A DNA stretch of 46,770 nt from a virus, in IMG/VR virus record IMGVR_UViG_3300002223_000012, positions 1-46,770 of that record; one strand, 5' to 3'. Shown here piece after piece: positions 31,946 through 38,883 of the stretch. A program made the position numbers and the translations under genes. Each line of letters opens with the position of its first letter. Position 1 is the first letter of the stretch. The notes under the pieces are model-generated. The model was not told the origin of the DNA, did no database searches, and saw only the letters and a program-made list of their open reading frames with translations.

Positions 31946-34237
31946 CTAATACCCACTAACGGGGTTTCTACCCCTAAGAAATACGTCCATATCAAAACTA
32001 TGCTGAACCGCCTCGATTCTATCCTCTTCTGGAACGAATTCCTCTTCAATTTCGGGATAATTAAACCTGACGCAACGGGGAAAGTAAGAAAAAGCGTCAA
32101 TTAAGTCATCATGCTTCCCAAGGGGGAAGTCAGAATAGTCATTTACAAAATCCGTCATGCTTTCACGAATGAAAACCATATTCTGTTGGAAATACTGTGA
32201 CACCATCCTAATTCGTTGCTCTTTTGTTTGCTTATTCCCGGCTTTTACCGGCAAAACCTGAATATACTGCCCCGTTTCCTTCCTATACTCTTCGAGAGAA
32301 TACTGAATCAACTTTTGTTGAGCAGAATCTTCGTAGTAAATCGCTCGAACACGCCAACGAGCAGCAAATTTGAAAATTTGCTCAATAAGTTGACGGGTTT
32401 GTACACGTCCACGCCATGCTTCAAGCAACATCACACGTCGAGACTCATCAACACCAACAACGACAACAGCAGAATAATCCGCTTCACGTCGAACACTCGT
32501 TGCGATGTCAACAATCGCAACCCGATCCATTTCGAGAGGATCGACAACACGGCCATCATCAAGAATTAACTTCCCTTTATCGCCAAAGCGGTAATACCGG
32601 AGCCAATCTCGATTGAAGTCGTTGATTCCAACACCGCGAGGGGCGTTGAGATAGAGGCAATTTTTAGAAGCATAACCCCAACATATATAGTTTCCTGTTT
32701 CAGTTTGTAAAGAGTAAACAACCTCGATACCATCATCTTCAATCTTAATTACTTCATCCTGTTCTTTAACCCATCGACCGCAAAGGAGTGAATTTATAAT
32801 TTTCTGCTTTTTAATAGGGTTTATTTGGAGTAAAAACCTCCGTCGCTCTTCCCATAAGCAGCCAAAAACAAACATCTCATCATTTTTGGCTGTATTAAAA
32901 TAGTAACCATGAACCTTTAATTGAAACTCTATTTCATCCCAAATAAGGGGATTATATGATCTTTTTTGGGCAATAGTAAGATGCCTAGTACAAGACCCTT
33001 CACCATCATAAATTCCCGCTAACCACTTCCCATCAGTATCGGTAGCATCAACATGTGGATCGCAAACGAACATCATCTTTCGACCTATCTTTGGAGGAAG
33101 ATAAGTTGAATGCTTTTCACTTGGCCAACGACCGGTGAACCAACGATGGTCGGGAGTACATCGAACAACCCGACCCGATCTCAAAGTAACCTTCACAACC
33201 GGGGCAATTCGACTCCCGATATGAACAACACGAGTCAAAGCTAACTTTGAGCGGCCTAAAATTCCAGATTCGGTAAACCCAATCACTTCATCACCAACTC
33301 GAACATCTTCAATGGGCTTCGATTGAAAGTCGCCCATTAAGATAGGAGCACCCTTCGGATTACATGCAAACATATAATCGCCGAGTTTCACTCGAAGTCG
33401 AGCGAGTTCAGCGAAGTTGAATCGTTCCGGGAAAATCGGTTGGTCATCCTCCAGCGCCGAACGGATGTGTCGAGCGTAACCAAGCGGATTCGTTGCCGAA
33501 ATCTCACCTTCACTCTCTTCGATGCTTGAGTAAAGGTCGGAAAACGCCCATCTCGTTCCAATCACGACCAATTCATCTCGTCCCGGTACTTCGAGAAGCG
33601 ACTCAGTATATTTATACCACTCTATCGCCTTCCTCATCAACTCCGGAGATGCCGCATGTTGATCGTTAATCAAGTCATCAAGAATGATCCGAGTAAAGTG
33701 ACGACCAACAACCGCACCACCTACACCTATCGTCGAAAAAGTTGGCTCGGGATAATCGTTCTTACGGGGTAACGTCGCCGATCCAATATTCCAGGTAATA
33801 TGTCGAGAAGCGAAATCAGGAATTATCTCGGGAAATAACCACTGAAATAAAGCATTACGCTCAAAAATTGCCTTAATCTTCGACAGGAAATGCTCAGAGT
33901 TTGTCGCCGTAGCATTTGCAATAAGAATTCTTTCATCAGAACCACGAAAACGGTCATTTGGCTCTTGAATTACTAGCCAAACAGGATACCCTATCGTCGC
34001 CAAATGGCTCTTGAAGAAACCACGAGGAAGCATAAACAACTTCCTCACATGAGCCTGTTCCTGAATGAAGTTACACGCCCTCAAGTGAACGCCCGGAGTA
34101 AAATCCTTAAAGCCAAGAACAGCTTTACAGAGAAAATACAACGATCCCCGGCAACGCGCACGAAGAAATTGGCGTTGTTCTTCGTTCGTATTATCAACGA
34201 CTAACGAACCTGGAGAAGTTGTAGTTCCGTTTGTCAT
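31946..34237 (-). CDS. Large terminase subunit interrupted by an intein
   Basis: The 763-aa precursor comprises an N-extein (1-291), intein (292-526) and C-extein (527-763). The N-extein is the packaging ATPase: Walker A-like LPRGFFKSH (70-78) and Walker B IILDDLI (184-190). The C-extein is the RNase H-like nuclease: D577 (VDIA), E636/D637 (YYEDSA) and D710/D711 (KHDDLIDA). Splicing would restore YMFA-CLYLNAP, the conserved segment usually reading FACQYLNNP. The enzyme cuts and pumps DNA into the procapsid with the portal. A 123-base gap separates it from the small subunit. Confidence 0.92.
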   Translation of the reverse strand: MTNGTTTSPGSLVVDNTNEEQRQFLRARCRGSLYFLCKAVLGFKDFTPGVHLRACNFIQEQAHVRKLFMLPRGFFKSHLATIGYPVWLVIQEPNDRFRGSDERILIANATATNSEHFLSKIKAIFERNALFQWLFPEIIPDFASRHITWNIGSATLPRKNDYPEPTFSTIGVGGAVVGRHFTRIILDDLINDQHAASPELMRKAIEWYKYTESLLEVPGRDELVVIGTRWAFSDLYSSIEESEGEISATNPLGYARHIRSALEDDQPIFPERFNFAELARLRVKLGDYMFACNPKGAPILMGDFQSKPIEDVRVGDEVIGFTESGILGRSKLALTRVVHIGSRIAPVVKVTLRSGRVVRCTPDHRWFTGRWPSEKHSTYLPPKIGRKMMFVCDPHVDATDTDGKWLAGIYDGEGSCTRHLTIAQKRSYNPLIWDEIEFQLKVHGYYFNTAKNDEMFVFGCLWEERRRFLLQINPIKKQKIINSLLCGRWVKEQDEVIKIEDDGIEVVYSLQTETGNYICWGYASKNCLYLNAPRGVGINDFNRDWLRYYRFGDKGKLILDDGRVVDPLEMDRVAIVDIATSVRREADYSAVVVVGVDESRRVMLLEAWRGRVQTRQLIEQIFKFAARWRVRAIYYEDSAQQKLIQYSLEEYRKETGQYIQVLPVKAGNKQTKEQRIRMVSQYFQQNMVFIRESMTDFVNDYSDFPLGKHDDLIDAFSYFPRCVRFNYPEIEEEFVPEEDRIEAVQHSFDMDVFLRGRNPVSGY
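32660..33364 (-). mobile_element. Intein with single LAGLIDADG-motif endonuclease domain in large terminase
   Basis: The 235-residue intein begins at C292 (CNPKGAPILMGD, block A), continues with PIEDVRVGDEVIGF, block B (TPDH, 361-364) and ends with YSLQTETGNYICWGYASKN before Cys527. The penultimate residue is Lys525 rather than His, and block F lacks its usual His. Between blocks B and F lies one LAGLIDADG-like motif, WLAGIYDGEGSC (405-416), with a compact domain of roughly 85 residues after it. The nucleophiles (C292, N526, C527) are all present, so splicing is plausible. It is inserted in the highly conserved linker of the terminase. Confidence 0.88.
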
Positions 34238-34360
34238 CCGCCGTCACGTGTAAAGTCAAAAGCAGGAAAAGTCAAAATCAACTTCGCTCTTAGCAAAAAG
34301 CAAAAGCAACTGCCCGGCAGAGAACCGGCGTGGTTTTTTATGAAACCGCTTGGCTGATGA

Positions 34361-34789
34361 TTATGGCGCTGCATCAATCACGTTCCCATTAATTTCCTTG
34401 AGAACCTGACTAAACCAGTCACGAGTATCTTCATCAATCCCGTTAACGGAGTTGTTCTCAACGAGAACCCTCCGCCGGGGCTCAAGCCCTGAAACCCTGA
34501 TTAAGTCGTTCGATAAGAGCCTTTTTAAGTTATGGTCAGTGATTGTCCCATCGTCCAGCATTTCAACGAGTTTCTTGAGTCCCTTCTCTGCGCCGTTAAA
34601 GGCGTTTTCCTTAAACTCGACAACGCGGCCGGCAAGTTTTTCTAGCCGCTCTTGCATTGCTGCTTTAACATCAGGCTTCGTGAGGACTCTGGTAATAGCT
34701 TGATGCTTTACATCGTAATCCCTTGCAATCTGCCCGACATTCCTCCCTGCCATGAAGGAGTTAAGAATTTCAAGATCGCGGATGTTCAT
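34361..34789 (-). CDS. Probable small terminase subunit
   Basis: The 142-aa protein opens with a helix-turn-helix (residues 3-38: LEILNSFMAGRNVGQIARDY then DVKHQAITRVLTKPDV), followed by a helical oligomerisation-like region (KLAGRVVEFKENAFNGAEKG). This layout and the position directly before the large subunit fit TerS, which recognises packaging DNA. ATG 34789 overlaps the upstream membrane gene stop (ATGA), which decides against the longer TTG reading. Confidence 0.75.
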   Translation of the reverse strand: MNIRDLEILNSFMAGRNVGQIARDYDVKHQAITRVLTKPDVKAAMQERLEKLAGRVVEFKENAFNGAEKGLKKLVEMLDDGTITDHNLKRLLSNDLIRVSGLEPRRRVLVENNSVNGIDEDTRDWFSQVLKEINGNVIDAAP

Positions 34790-34938
34790 TTTAAAAAAAT
34801 CCTGAATAACCAAATTGTGAAGAGAGAAATACCGAATAAAATGACAATGATAGAGAATCCAACGATGGAGCGAAGATCACTTCGATCGCTGTCAAAATCC
34901 CCCTCTACGTCTCTCTTAATTTCTGTCATCAACCTCAT
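34786..34938 (-). CDS. One-helix membrane protein, 50 aa, holin-like
   Basis: Found by hand. An acidic N-terminus (MRLMTEIKRDVEGDFDSD) precedes one transmembrane helix (IVGFSIIVILFGISLFTIWL) and a short basic end. In T7-like phages a one-helix holin (gp17.5) lies right before the small terminase gene, as here, and an M15 peptidase follows the terminase. That makes this a candidate holin. ATG at 34929 is an alternative start. Confidence 0.6.
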   Translation of the reverse strand: MRLMTEIKRDVEGDFDSDRSDLRSIVGFSIIVILFGISLFTIWLFRIFLK

Positions 34939-34939
34939 T

Positions 34940-35149
34940 CTACCCTCCCCCCTCCGGAACCCGGTCTAACTTGTCGAGGGCTGCCCGGAGGGCTGGGAGC
35001 CCCCGATGAGCCGGCATTGCCTCTTCTAGCCACTTAAACTCATTAAGCAAACTTTCCCTTGTATGCTGCTCTGGAAAACCAGAACAACTCATGCAATGCC
35101 CATTAATGGCTCTTACGCAACCACAAAGTTTATATTCGTGATTTTTCAC
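34940..35149 (-). CDS. Small Cys-rich protein, 69 aa
   Basis: Residues 9-22 hold CGCVRAINGHCMSC, a probable zinc site (C9, C11, C19, C22). The C-terminal half is helical and acidic/basic (LNEFKWLEEAMPAHRGLPAL). No family is recognised. It lies between DnaQ-like and holin-like genes. Confidence 0.6.
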   Translation of the reverse strand: MKNHEYKLCGCVRAINGHCMSCSGFPEQHTRESLLNEFKWLEEAMPAHRGLPALRAALDKLDRVPEGGG

Positions 35150-35184
35150 TTAAGCCCCCTTTCCGGCCGAAAGCCGGCAATTGG

Positions 35185-35721
35185 CTAGCTGAACCTGGGC
35201 GTGAGGGCCAAAGCGGGCTCCCCCCCGCCATCTACCCCCTCGAACCCCCTAGGTCGAAGGCTCGCGGCCAGGCGAAAGCACCCAATTGCGTCGTCCAGAG
35301 CCGTGTGGAATTTCAAGTCCGCCGTAGACACACCCGCCGCCCGGCAGGCATCCTGCAAATTGCGACCTCTTGCAGCGCGCATTGTGTCGAAAGTCCTTCT
35401 GTAAGGAAGGCGCAGCCCTTCCCGGCTGAGTTCTTCTTGGAGGAACCTCGCATCAAACTTATAATTATGCGCCACGTACTCGTCAGCGTACAGAAGAAGC
35501 ATGAAGAATATTGGGAGAATCTCGTGAAACGTAGGTGCGTCTTTGAGTATAAAGCTGTTAAGTCCATTGTGGCTATTCTCAAAATCCATTTGGGGGTTAA
35601 TGTAGGTACGGAGGGCGCAGTAGATTTCTTTCCAGTCAGTTAAGACTACGCCGATCTCGCAGACTCGGTCGTGGACTGGTGAAAGCCCTGTGGTTTCTGT
35701 GTCAAGTATCAGTGATAACAT
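35185..35721 (-). CDS. DnaQ-like DEDDh 3'-5' exonuclease
   Basis: The 178-aa protein carries ExoI D7-T-E9 (LILDTETTGL), ExoII D90 (VAHNYKFDARF) and ExoIII H139-x4-D144 (FHTALDDA). These are all four acidic residues plus His of the DEDDh family. It is a stand-alone domain and could proofread, trim DNA ends or degrade RNA/DNA. It is encoded with late genes, unlike the polymerase, which has its own exonuclease. The C-terminal 25 residues are GC-rich and low-complexity. It overlaps the metallopeptidase gene by 20 bases. Confidence 0.87.
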   Translation of the reverse strand: MLSLILDTETTGLSPVHDRVCEIGVVLTDWKEIYCALRTYINPQMDFENSHNGLNSFILKDAPTFHEILPIFFMLLLYADEYVAHNYKFDARFLQEELSREGLRLPYRRTFDTMRAARGRNLQDACRAAGVSTADLKFHTALDDAIGCFRLAASLRPRGFEGVDGGGEPALALTPRFS

Positions 35722-36001
35722 CTAGCTGCTCATTAACTTGATTTATAATCCTTGCCAAACTATCTATTAAAACTTCATCTTTTCCGAGACTTGAATATCC
35801 TGCGTCATTTAAATGAGTGTGCATAATTTCATGCCAAAATGTATCTCTCAATCTTTCGGCTGAGGAATTTTTGGCAAGTTTCAGAGTTTGCTTAGAAGTT
35901 GAGGAACGCCCAAACCATTCATCTTGTCCATCTTCATCCAACTCTTTTATCTCATAAACAAGATTGCCGATTTTAATTCTTCCTGGAACTTTAATAATCA
36001 T
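35702..36001 (-). CDS. Small HExxH zinc metallopeptidase-like protein
   Basis: The 99-aa protein has HEIMH at residues 57-61 in RDTFWHEIMHTHLNDAGY, followed by EVLIDSLARIINQ, where E76 or D80 may be the third ligand. The layout resembles ImmA/IrrE- or SprT-like minimal metallopeptidases found in phages. The target is unknown; host regulator cleavage is one possibility. Start chosen at the ATG overlapping the upstream stop (TGATT context), behind AGAGAGGA. Confidence 0.7.
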   Translation of the reverse strand: MIIKVPGRIKIGNLVYEIKELDEDGQDEWFGRSSTSKQTLKLAKNSSAERLRDTFWHEIMHTHLNDAGYSSLGKDEVLIDSLARIINQVNEQLDVITDT

Positions 36002-36135
36002 TCCTCTCTCCACCCACACCCACCATTATCCAACTTACATTCGTACTTATCCGTCGGCAACGCCTTGTAAGTCATCCGCCCGCAACGTGGGCACTTGAAT
36101 GTCCAAACCATTTTGTGCTTATACCCGAATGTCAT
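35998..36135 (-). CDS. Small zinc-ribbon protein, 45 aa
   Basis: Found by hand. C15-x2-C18 (KCPRCGR) and C34/C41 (YECKLDNGGCGW) form a classic zinc ribbon. It is basic and probably binds nucleic acid or protein. The start is one base from the upstream stop, and the stop overlaps the metallopeptidase ATG. Confidence 0.6.
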   Translation of the reverse strand: MTFGYKHKMVWTFKCPRCGRMTYKALPTDKYECKLDNGGCGWREE

Positions 36136-36136
36136 G

Positions 36137-36307
36137 TCAAGACTTTATACTTTCAAGAAGCTTGTGCATAAACTTATTAAACCTTTCTTGAAAGTTCCAT
36201 ACTAAAATATTTAACCCAATTTCCCCTTGGCAATCAAGGCACCATGCAAAACCGATTCTACAAGAATCTCGTGGTTCCCAATTTTCGTGCTTGCACTCAT
36301 CAACCAT
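36137..36307 (-). CDS. Small Cys/His protein, 56 aa
   Basis: Found by hand. C5-x-H7, C16, and C23-x2-C26 (WCLDCQGEIG) suggest a zinc site, then a helical C-terminus (NFQERFNKFMHKLLESIKS). Such a ribbon with a WCLDCG-like core is common in phage hypothetical proteins. Function is unknown. Confidence 0.55.
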   Translation of the reverse strand: MVDECKHENWEPRDSCRIGFAWCLDCQGEIGLNILVWNFQERFNKFMHKLLESIKS

Positions 36308-36701
36308 TTCCGTTCTTCTCCCCCTTCAAAAATTCAAACATCTTCAAATCCTCAAGCGACAGCTTCTCATCCCTAACTAGCTTGATAATTTCCAACTCAT
36401 CTCGAGATAACTCCAACCCGTTCTTTAGCAACTCCAATTCCGCCTCCAGCTTTTCGGCCTTATCAGCTAACTCTTCAAATTCGGTATTGGGTGGTGGTTC
36501 GTCTGGAAAAGGAGTCGCGGAACTGTACTGGGTGCAAGTGGTAAAAATTGCGGTAGCGTAAGTATGTTGAACATTAAAAGTTGCAGAAATACTCACCCAC
36601 GCCACCGCTGTTTGGGATGGCGGAGTAATAACGGTAATAACCTTAGGTGGAAAAACTCCAGTTATACCCTGCACAAATCTTCTCTTTGAACTCTTCCCCA
36701 T
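36300..36701 (-). CDS. Hypothetical protein with coiled-coil C-terminus, 133 aa
   Basis: Start set at MGKSSKRRF, which has GGGAG eight bases upstream; a longer frame to 36824 runs through a promoter-like region. The N-terminal part is beta, Thr/Val-rich (PPKVITVITPPSQTAVAWVS), and the end is a coiled coil (LADKAEKLEAELELLKNGLE). First gene of the main leftward operon. Function is unknown. Confidence 0.6.
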   Translation of the reverse strand: MGKSSKRRFVQGITGVFPPKVITVITPPSQTAVAWVSISATFNVQHTYATAIFTTCTQYSSATPFPDEPPPNTEFEELADKAEKLEAELELLKNGLELSRDELEIIKLVRDEKLSLEDLKMFEFLKGEKNGNG

Positions 36702-36768
36702 TCCACTATCTCCCATTCCCCATATAGTTGCTCCTAGCAACGCTTCATAAAAAATTTTTAGTTTAAAT

Positions 36769-36796
36769 ATTGTAATTTGGATTTGGTATTGCGCAA
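36769..36796 (-). promoter_or_regulatory. Putative sigma70-type promoter for the leftward operon
   Basis: Read leftward, TTGCGC (36796-36791) is followed after 16 bases by TACAAT (36774-36769). It lies 70-95 bases ahead of the coiled-coil gene, in an AT-rich stretch. The -10 is good; the -35 is partial. Confidence 0.45.
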
Positions 36797-36883
36797 GTCC
36801 TAACACGAGCGAAGCGAGTGCCATTTTGGCACGGGGGGAGCCCCCCTGTGACAGAAATTGGCATTGTGACAGCGATGGTCACT

Positions 36884-36893
36884 TGTCTAGACA
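36884..36893. promoter_or_regulatory. TGTCTAGACA palindrome, copy 1
   Basis: Perfect 10-bp palindrome upstream of the leftward operon promoter, near two TGTGACAG repeats. It shares its core with copies at 36963-36976 and 38719-38734, suggesting a dimeric regulator site. Confidence 0.5.
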
Positions 36894-36962
36894 TTAAGAC
36901 AAACTACAGGTGGTGGCCGGCGGCGTGGTGAGCACTAGCTGTAGTAGCATGGCAATTGTCCT

Positions 36963-36976
36963 ATTGTCTAGACAAT
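36963..36976. promoter_or_regulatory. ATTGTCTAGACAAT palindrome, copy 2
   Basis: Perfect 14-bp palindrome around the same GTCTAGAC core, 70 bases from copy 1 and just past the terminator of the two GC-rich leftward genes. It could be an operator for the leftward promoter. Confidence 0.55.
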
Positions 36977-36981
36977 CGTGC

Positions 36982-37020
36982 AATTAAAAGAAAACCCCAG
37001 GCCGGCGGGCGCCTGGGGTT
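36982..37020 (-). terminator. Rho-independent terminator (leftward)
   Basis: A 10-bp stem, AACCCCAGGC paired with GCCTGGGGTT around an 8-base loop, is followed leftward by TTTTCTTTTAATT. It ends the transcript of the two small GC-rich leftward genes just upstream. Confidence 0.8.
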
Positions 37021-37026
37021 CCCTTA

Positions 37027-37212
37027 CTACTTCGTCGTCGTGTCGAGATCGGCGCCTAGCGCATCCAGCGCCATGTCGCCGAGAGTGTGCAGGTAGCTAT
37101 CGTCGTTTTCGTCCTTCGCCCGGAGCGCCATGATTTCCTTGTTTTCCACCTGGCGCACGTCACCGAAAAATTCCTTGATCGCTCCCACTCGCGTGAGCTT
37201 CCGCTTTTCCAT
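37027..37212 (-). CDS. Hypothetical protein, 61 aa
   Basis: Good ribosome site (GGAGGGAAC) before the ATG. It is charged and helical with an acidic C-terminus (DMALDALGADLD). No family is recognised. GC-rich like its upstream neighbour and directly followed by a strong terminator, so these two genes form a short separate unit. Confidence 0.65.
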   Translation of the reverse strand: MEKRKLTRVGAIKEFFGDVRQVENKEIMALRAKDENDDSYLHTLGDMALDALGADLDTTTK

Positions 37213-37286
37213 GTTCCCTCCACCATTGCGGAGATTTGACTACCCCATCAGCATTGCACTAACGGGGTAGTTTGTCAAGCTTGCGT

Positions 37287-37748
37287 TTACTTGCCGAACG
37301 CCGAGAGAAGCTGGTCGATCTCCGCGTCGCTCTTTCCCTGCGCTTTCAGCACAGCGCGAAGAGTGAACGACGCGCGTTCCACGGCCTTGTCAGTGACGGG
37401 CCGGTGTTCCGCTACGCTCGCGTTCGCAGCGTTCTGCATCGCCGATGCGACGATCAAATCCCACACCGCGTCATCGGGCGTTGCGTAGTCGTTGTCCTTG
37501 ACGAACTGCGCCAGCGCCTCTTTCGCTGACTGGCCGTAGCGATTGTGTAGGTCGGCGATAGTGATCGGTTTCACCGTGGCAGGATCGATGCCAAGAAGCT
37601 TCGCTTGCTCGACACGGATAGAACCGTCGTCGTTTGTCAGGGAGTTGGAGTAAACTCCCTTGTTTTCCTTCGGGTCCCAACCGACACAGCGATTGCGCTT
37701 CGCCTTTTTTGGATCGAACGTGAACTTCTTTTTCTCCGCCGTCGCCAT
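37287..37748 (-). CDS. Hypothetical protein, 153 aa, first leftward gene
   Basis: GGGAGGA precedes the ATG. The N-terminus is basic (MATAEKKKFTFDPKKAKRNR), followed by small mixed strands and Ala-rich helices (QSAKEALAQFVKDNDY). Family not recognised. It has its own likely promoter upstream and GC-rich codon use, which suggests an early-expressed or recently acquired gene. A DNA-binding role is possible but not shown. Confidence 0.7.
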   Translation of the reverse strand: MATAEKKKFTFDPKKAKRNRCVGWDPKENKGVYSNSLTNDDGSIRVEQAKLLGIDPATVKPITIADLHNRYGQSAKEALAQFVKDNDYATPDDAVWDLIVASAMQNAANASVAEHRPVTDKAVERASFTLRAVLKAQGKSDAEIDQLLSAFGK

Positions 37749-37795
37749 TTTCGTTCCTCCCTTTTTTCGGCCGCCGTCATTGACGACCTAGGCTT

Positions 37796-37823
37796 AGCTT
37801 ATCAGATTGGAAAGGGATGTCAA
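37796..37823 (-). promoter_or_regulatory. Putative leftward promoter for the 153-aa gene
   Basis: Leftward TTGACA (37823-37818) is followed by 16 bases and TAAGCT (37801-37796). The -35 is perfect and the -10 weak. It is 50 bases upstream of the first leftward gene. Confidence 0.4.
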
Positions 37824-38065
37824 AGTTTTTTTTCAGAGACTCGAAAAAAGATTTTTCGTGCCAACTCCGAGCCCCGTTTTTGGAAAAATTGTCAACGTGG
37901 CACCCAGGGTAAGGGGGGGAAAAACCTGGCGGCGAGCTCGGCTGTAAGAGCGTGATTTCATTGGAGATTTTTGGGTTATAACCGTTATGGGAGGGTTTAT
38001 AACCCGGAAATGACTGTTTTTGTCAGTAGAATCAAGGGGTTAGGACGAGAGTTATAAGGTTATGG

Positions 38066-38189
38066 TTATAACGTTTCTCCCCCTCAGCTTCGCTGCCCTG
38101 GTAAGTTTCTTTGCACTTGACATACTACATTTTATATATAATAATTATTATATTAGAGAGACAGGAGGGCCGAGGGAGAAACGTTATAA
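38066..38189. repeat. 16-bp perfect inverted repeat flanking a promoter
   Basis: TTATAACGTTTCTCCC (38066-38081) and its exact reverse complement (38174-38189) enclose 92 bases that contain a strong rightward promoter. The outer ends coincide with two of the GTTATAA sites. Regulatory looping, an invertible segment or an origin are the main options. Confidence 0.6.
38117..38145 (+). promoter_or_regulatory. Rightward sigma70-type promoter in the control region
   Basis: TTGACA (38117-38122) is followed by 17 bases and AATAAT (38140-38145) in a very AT-rich run, with TATAAT also present at shorter spacing. It points into the rightward block. Confidence 0.6.
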
Positions 38190-38327
38190 TCCAATAACTA
38201 TAACTTTAGGGAGTTTAGTCAATGATTACGAGGAGTTAGAGCTGATTTTGGGTTATAAAATGACCGTAATTTTTATAATTCTGTAAGTCACTGAAATCAT
38301 TAACAAAAAAGGGGAAGGGGAGTGGGG

Positions 38328-38687
38328 ATGAACCACCCTGGGCGGCCGCTAAAAAGTGAGTTAAATCCAATACTTAGCCCGACGGTCCGTGATATAGCGT
38401 GGGCCGCTGGTGTGTATGAAGGTGAGGGACACGCTAACAAGTTAGGAATTACAGCAATGTCCCAAAAAGAAAAATGGCTATTGGATAGAATAAGGGATTT
38501 ATTCGGAGGCAGCGTCGGCGGGCCATATAAAGGGAGTAATAACAATCAGCATTACTTGTGGCAATTAGCTGGGCCGCGAAGCCGGGGATTTCTTATGACA
38601 ATTTACTTATTCTTATCTCCCCACAGAAAAGAACAGATAAGAAAAGCGTTAAAATTAGGAGAGTACCGTATAAAAGCTGGCAATTGA
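38328..38687 (+). CDS. Free-standing LAGLIDADG homing endonuclease
   Basis: The 119-aa protein shows one LAGLIDADG-type motif (DIAWAAGVYEGEGHANK, residues about 22-38) with the acidic metal-binding residues, then a basic central part and FLSPHRKEQIRKALKLG near the C-terminus. Single-motif members act as homodimers that cut long DNA targets. It is not inside an intron or intein that I can see, so it is probably a selfish gene inserted at the start of the rightward block. GTG at 38322 is an alternative start; the ATG follows a G-rich run. Confidence 0.75.
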   Translation: MNHPGRPLKSELNPILSPTVRDIAWAAGVYEGEGHANKLGITAMSQKEKWLLDRIRDLFGGSVGGPYKGSNNNQHYLWQLAGPRSRGFLMTIYLFLSPHRKEQIRKALKLGEYRIKAGN

Positions 38688-38718
38688 GCCCGTCGGCCAT
38701 GTCACCTTGGCAATCCGG

Positions 38719-38734
38719 ACCTGTCTAGACAGGT
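38719..38734. promoter_or_regulatory. ACCTGTCTAGACAGGT palindrome, copy 3
   Basis: Perfect 16-bp palindrome in the gap between the homing endonuclease and the next gene. It shares the TGTCTAGACA core with the two copies upstream of the leftward operon, so one regulator could control both transcription directions. Confidence 0.6.
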
Positions 38735-38883
38735 TAACACAACCTATGGTGTCGATTGACCGAGCCGACCCCTATATCTGGTAGAAAAGTAAGGCTTGAC
38801 GACCTAGGAGCCCCTTTGGTACTCTCGACCCATGAAGCGGGCTCTTCAGAACCTCATAGTTTTTTTCAATTGAAGGGCTAATC

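Larger units (their letters stand above)
37973..38258. repeat. Cluster of GTTATAA(C) sites in the divergent control region
   Basis: GTTATAA occurs at 37975, 38051, 38065, 38183 and 38252, with full GTTATAAC palindromes at 37975-37982 and 38065-38072. GGGTTATAA (37973-37981) also faces TTATAACCC (37997-38005) as an inverted pair. Such iterated sites are typical of operators or origin iterons. The stretch 37749-38327 holds no convincing gene; a 74-codon frame from 38062 overlaps these sites and is not accepted. Confidence 0.6.

Noticed and set aside
36702-36824. N-terminal extension of the coiled-coil gene
   Set aside because: It contains the likely leftward promoter and lacks a ribosome site; MGKSS has GGGAG at correct spacing.
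9195-37748. Long-tailed phage (tape measure, sheath) interpretation
   Set aside because: No tape measure, tube, sheath or baseplate genes are recognisable; the large late genes match podoviral ejection-type proteins instead.
38062-38286. Reading frame of 74 codons in the control region
   Set aside because: It overlaps the promoter, the inverted repeat and several GTTATAA sites, lacks a good ribosome site and encodes low-quality sequence.
38800-38875. Terminator from GAGCCC/GGGCTC followed by a T run
   Set aside because: The loop is about 20 bases and the T run begins over ten bases after the stem, so it does not fit a standard terminator.
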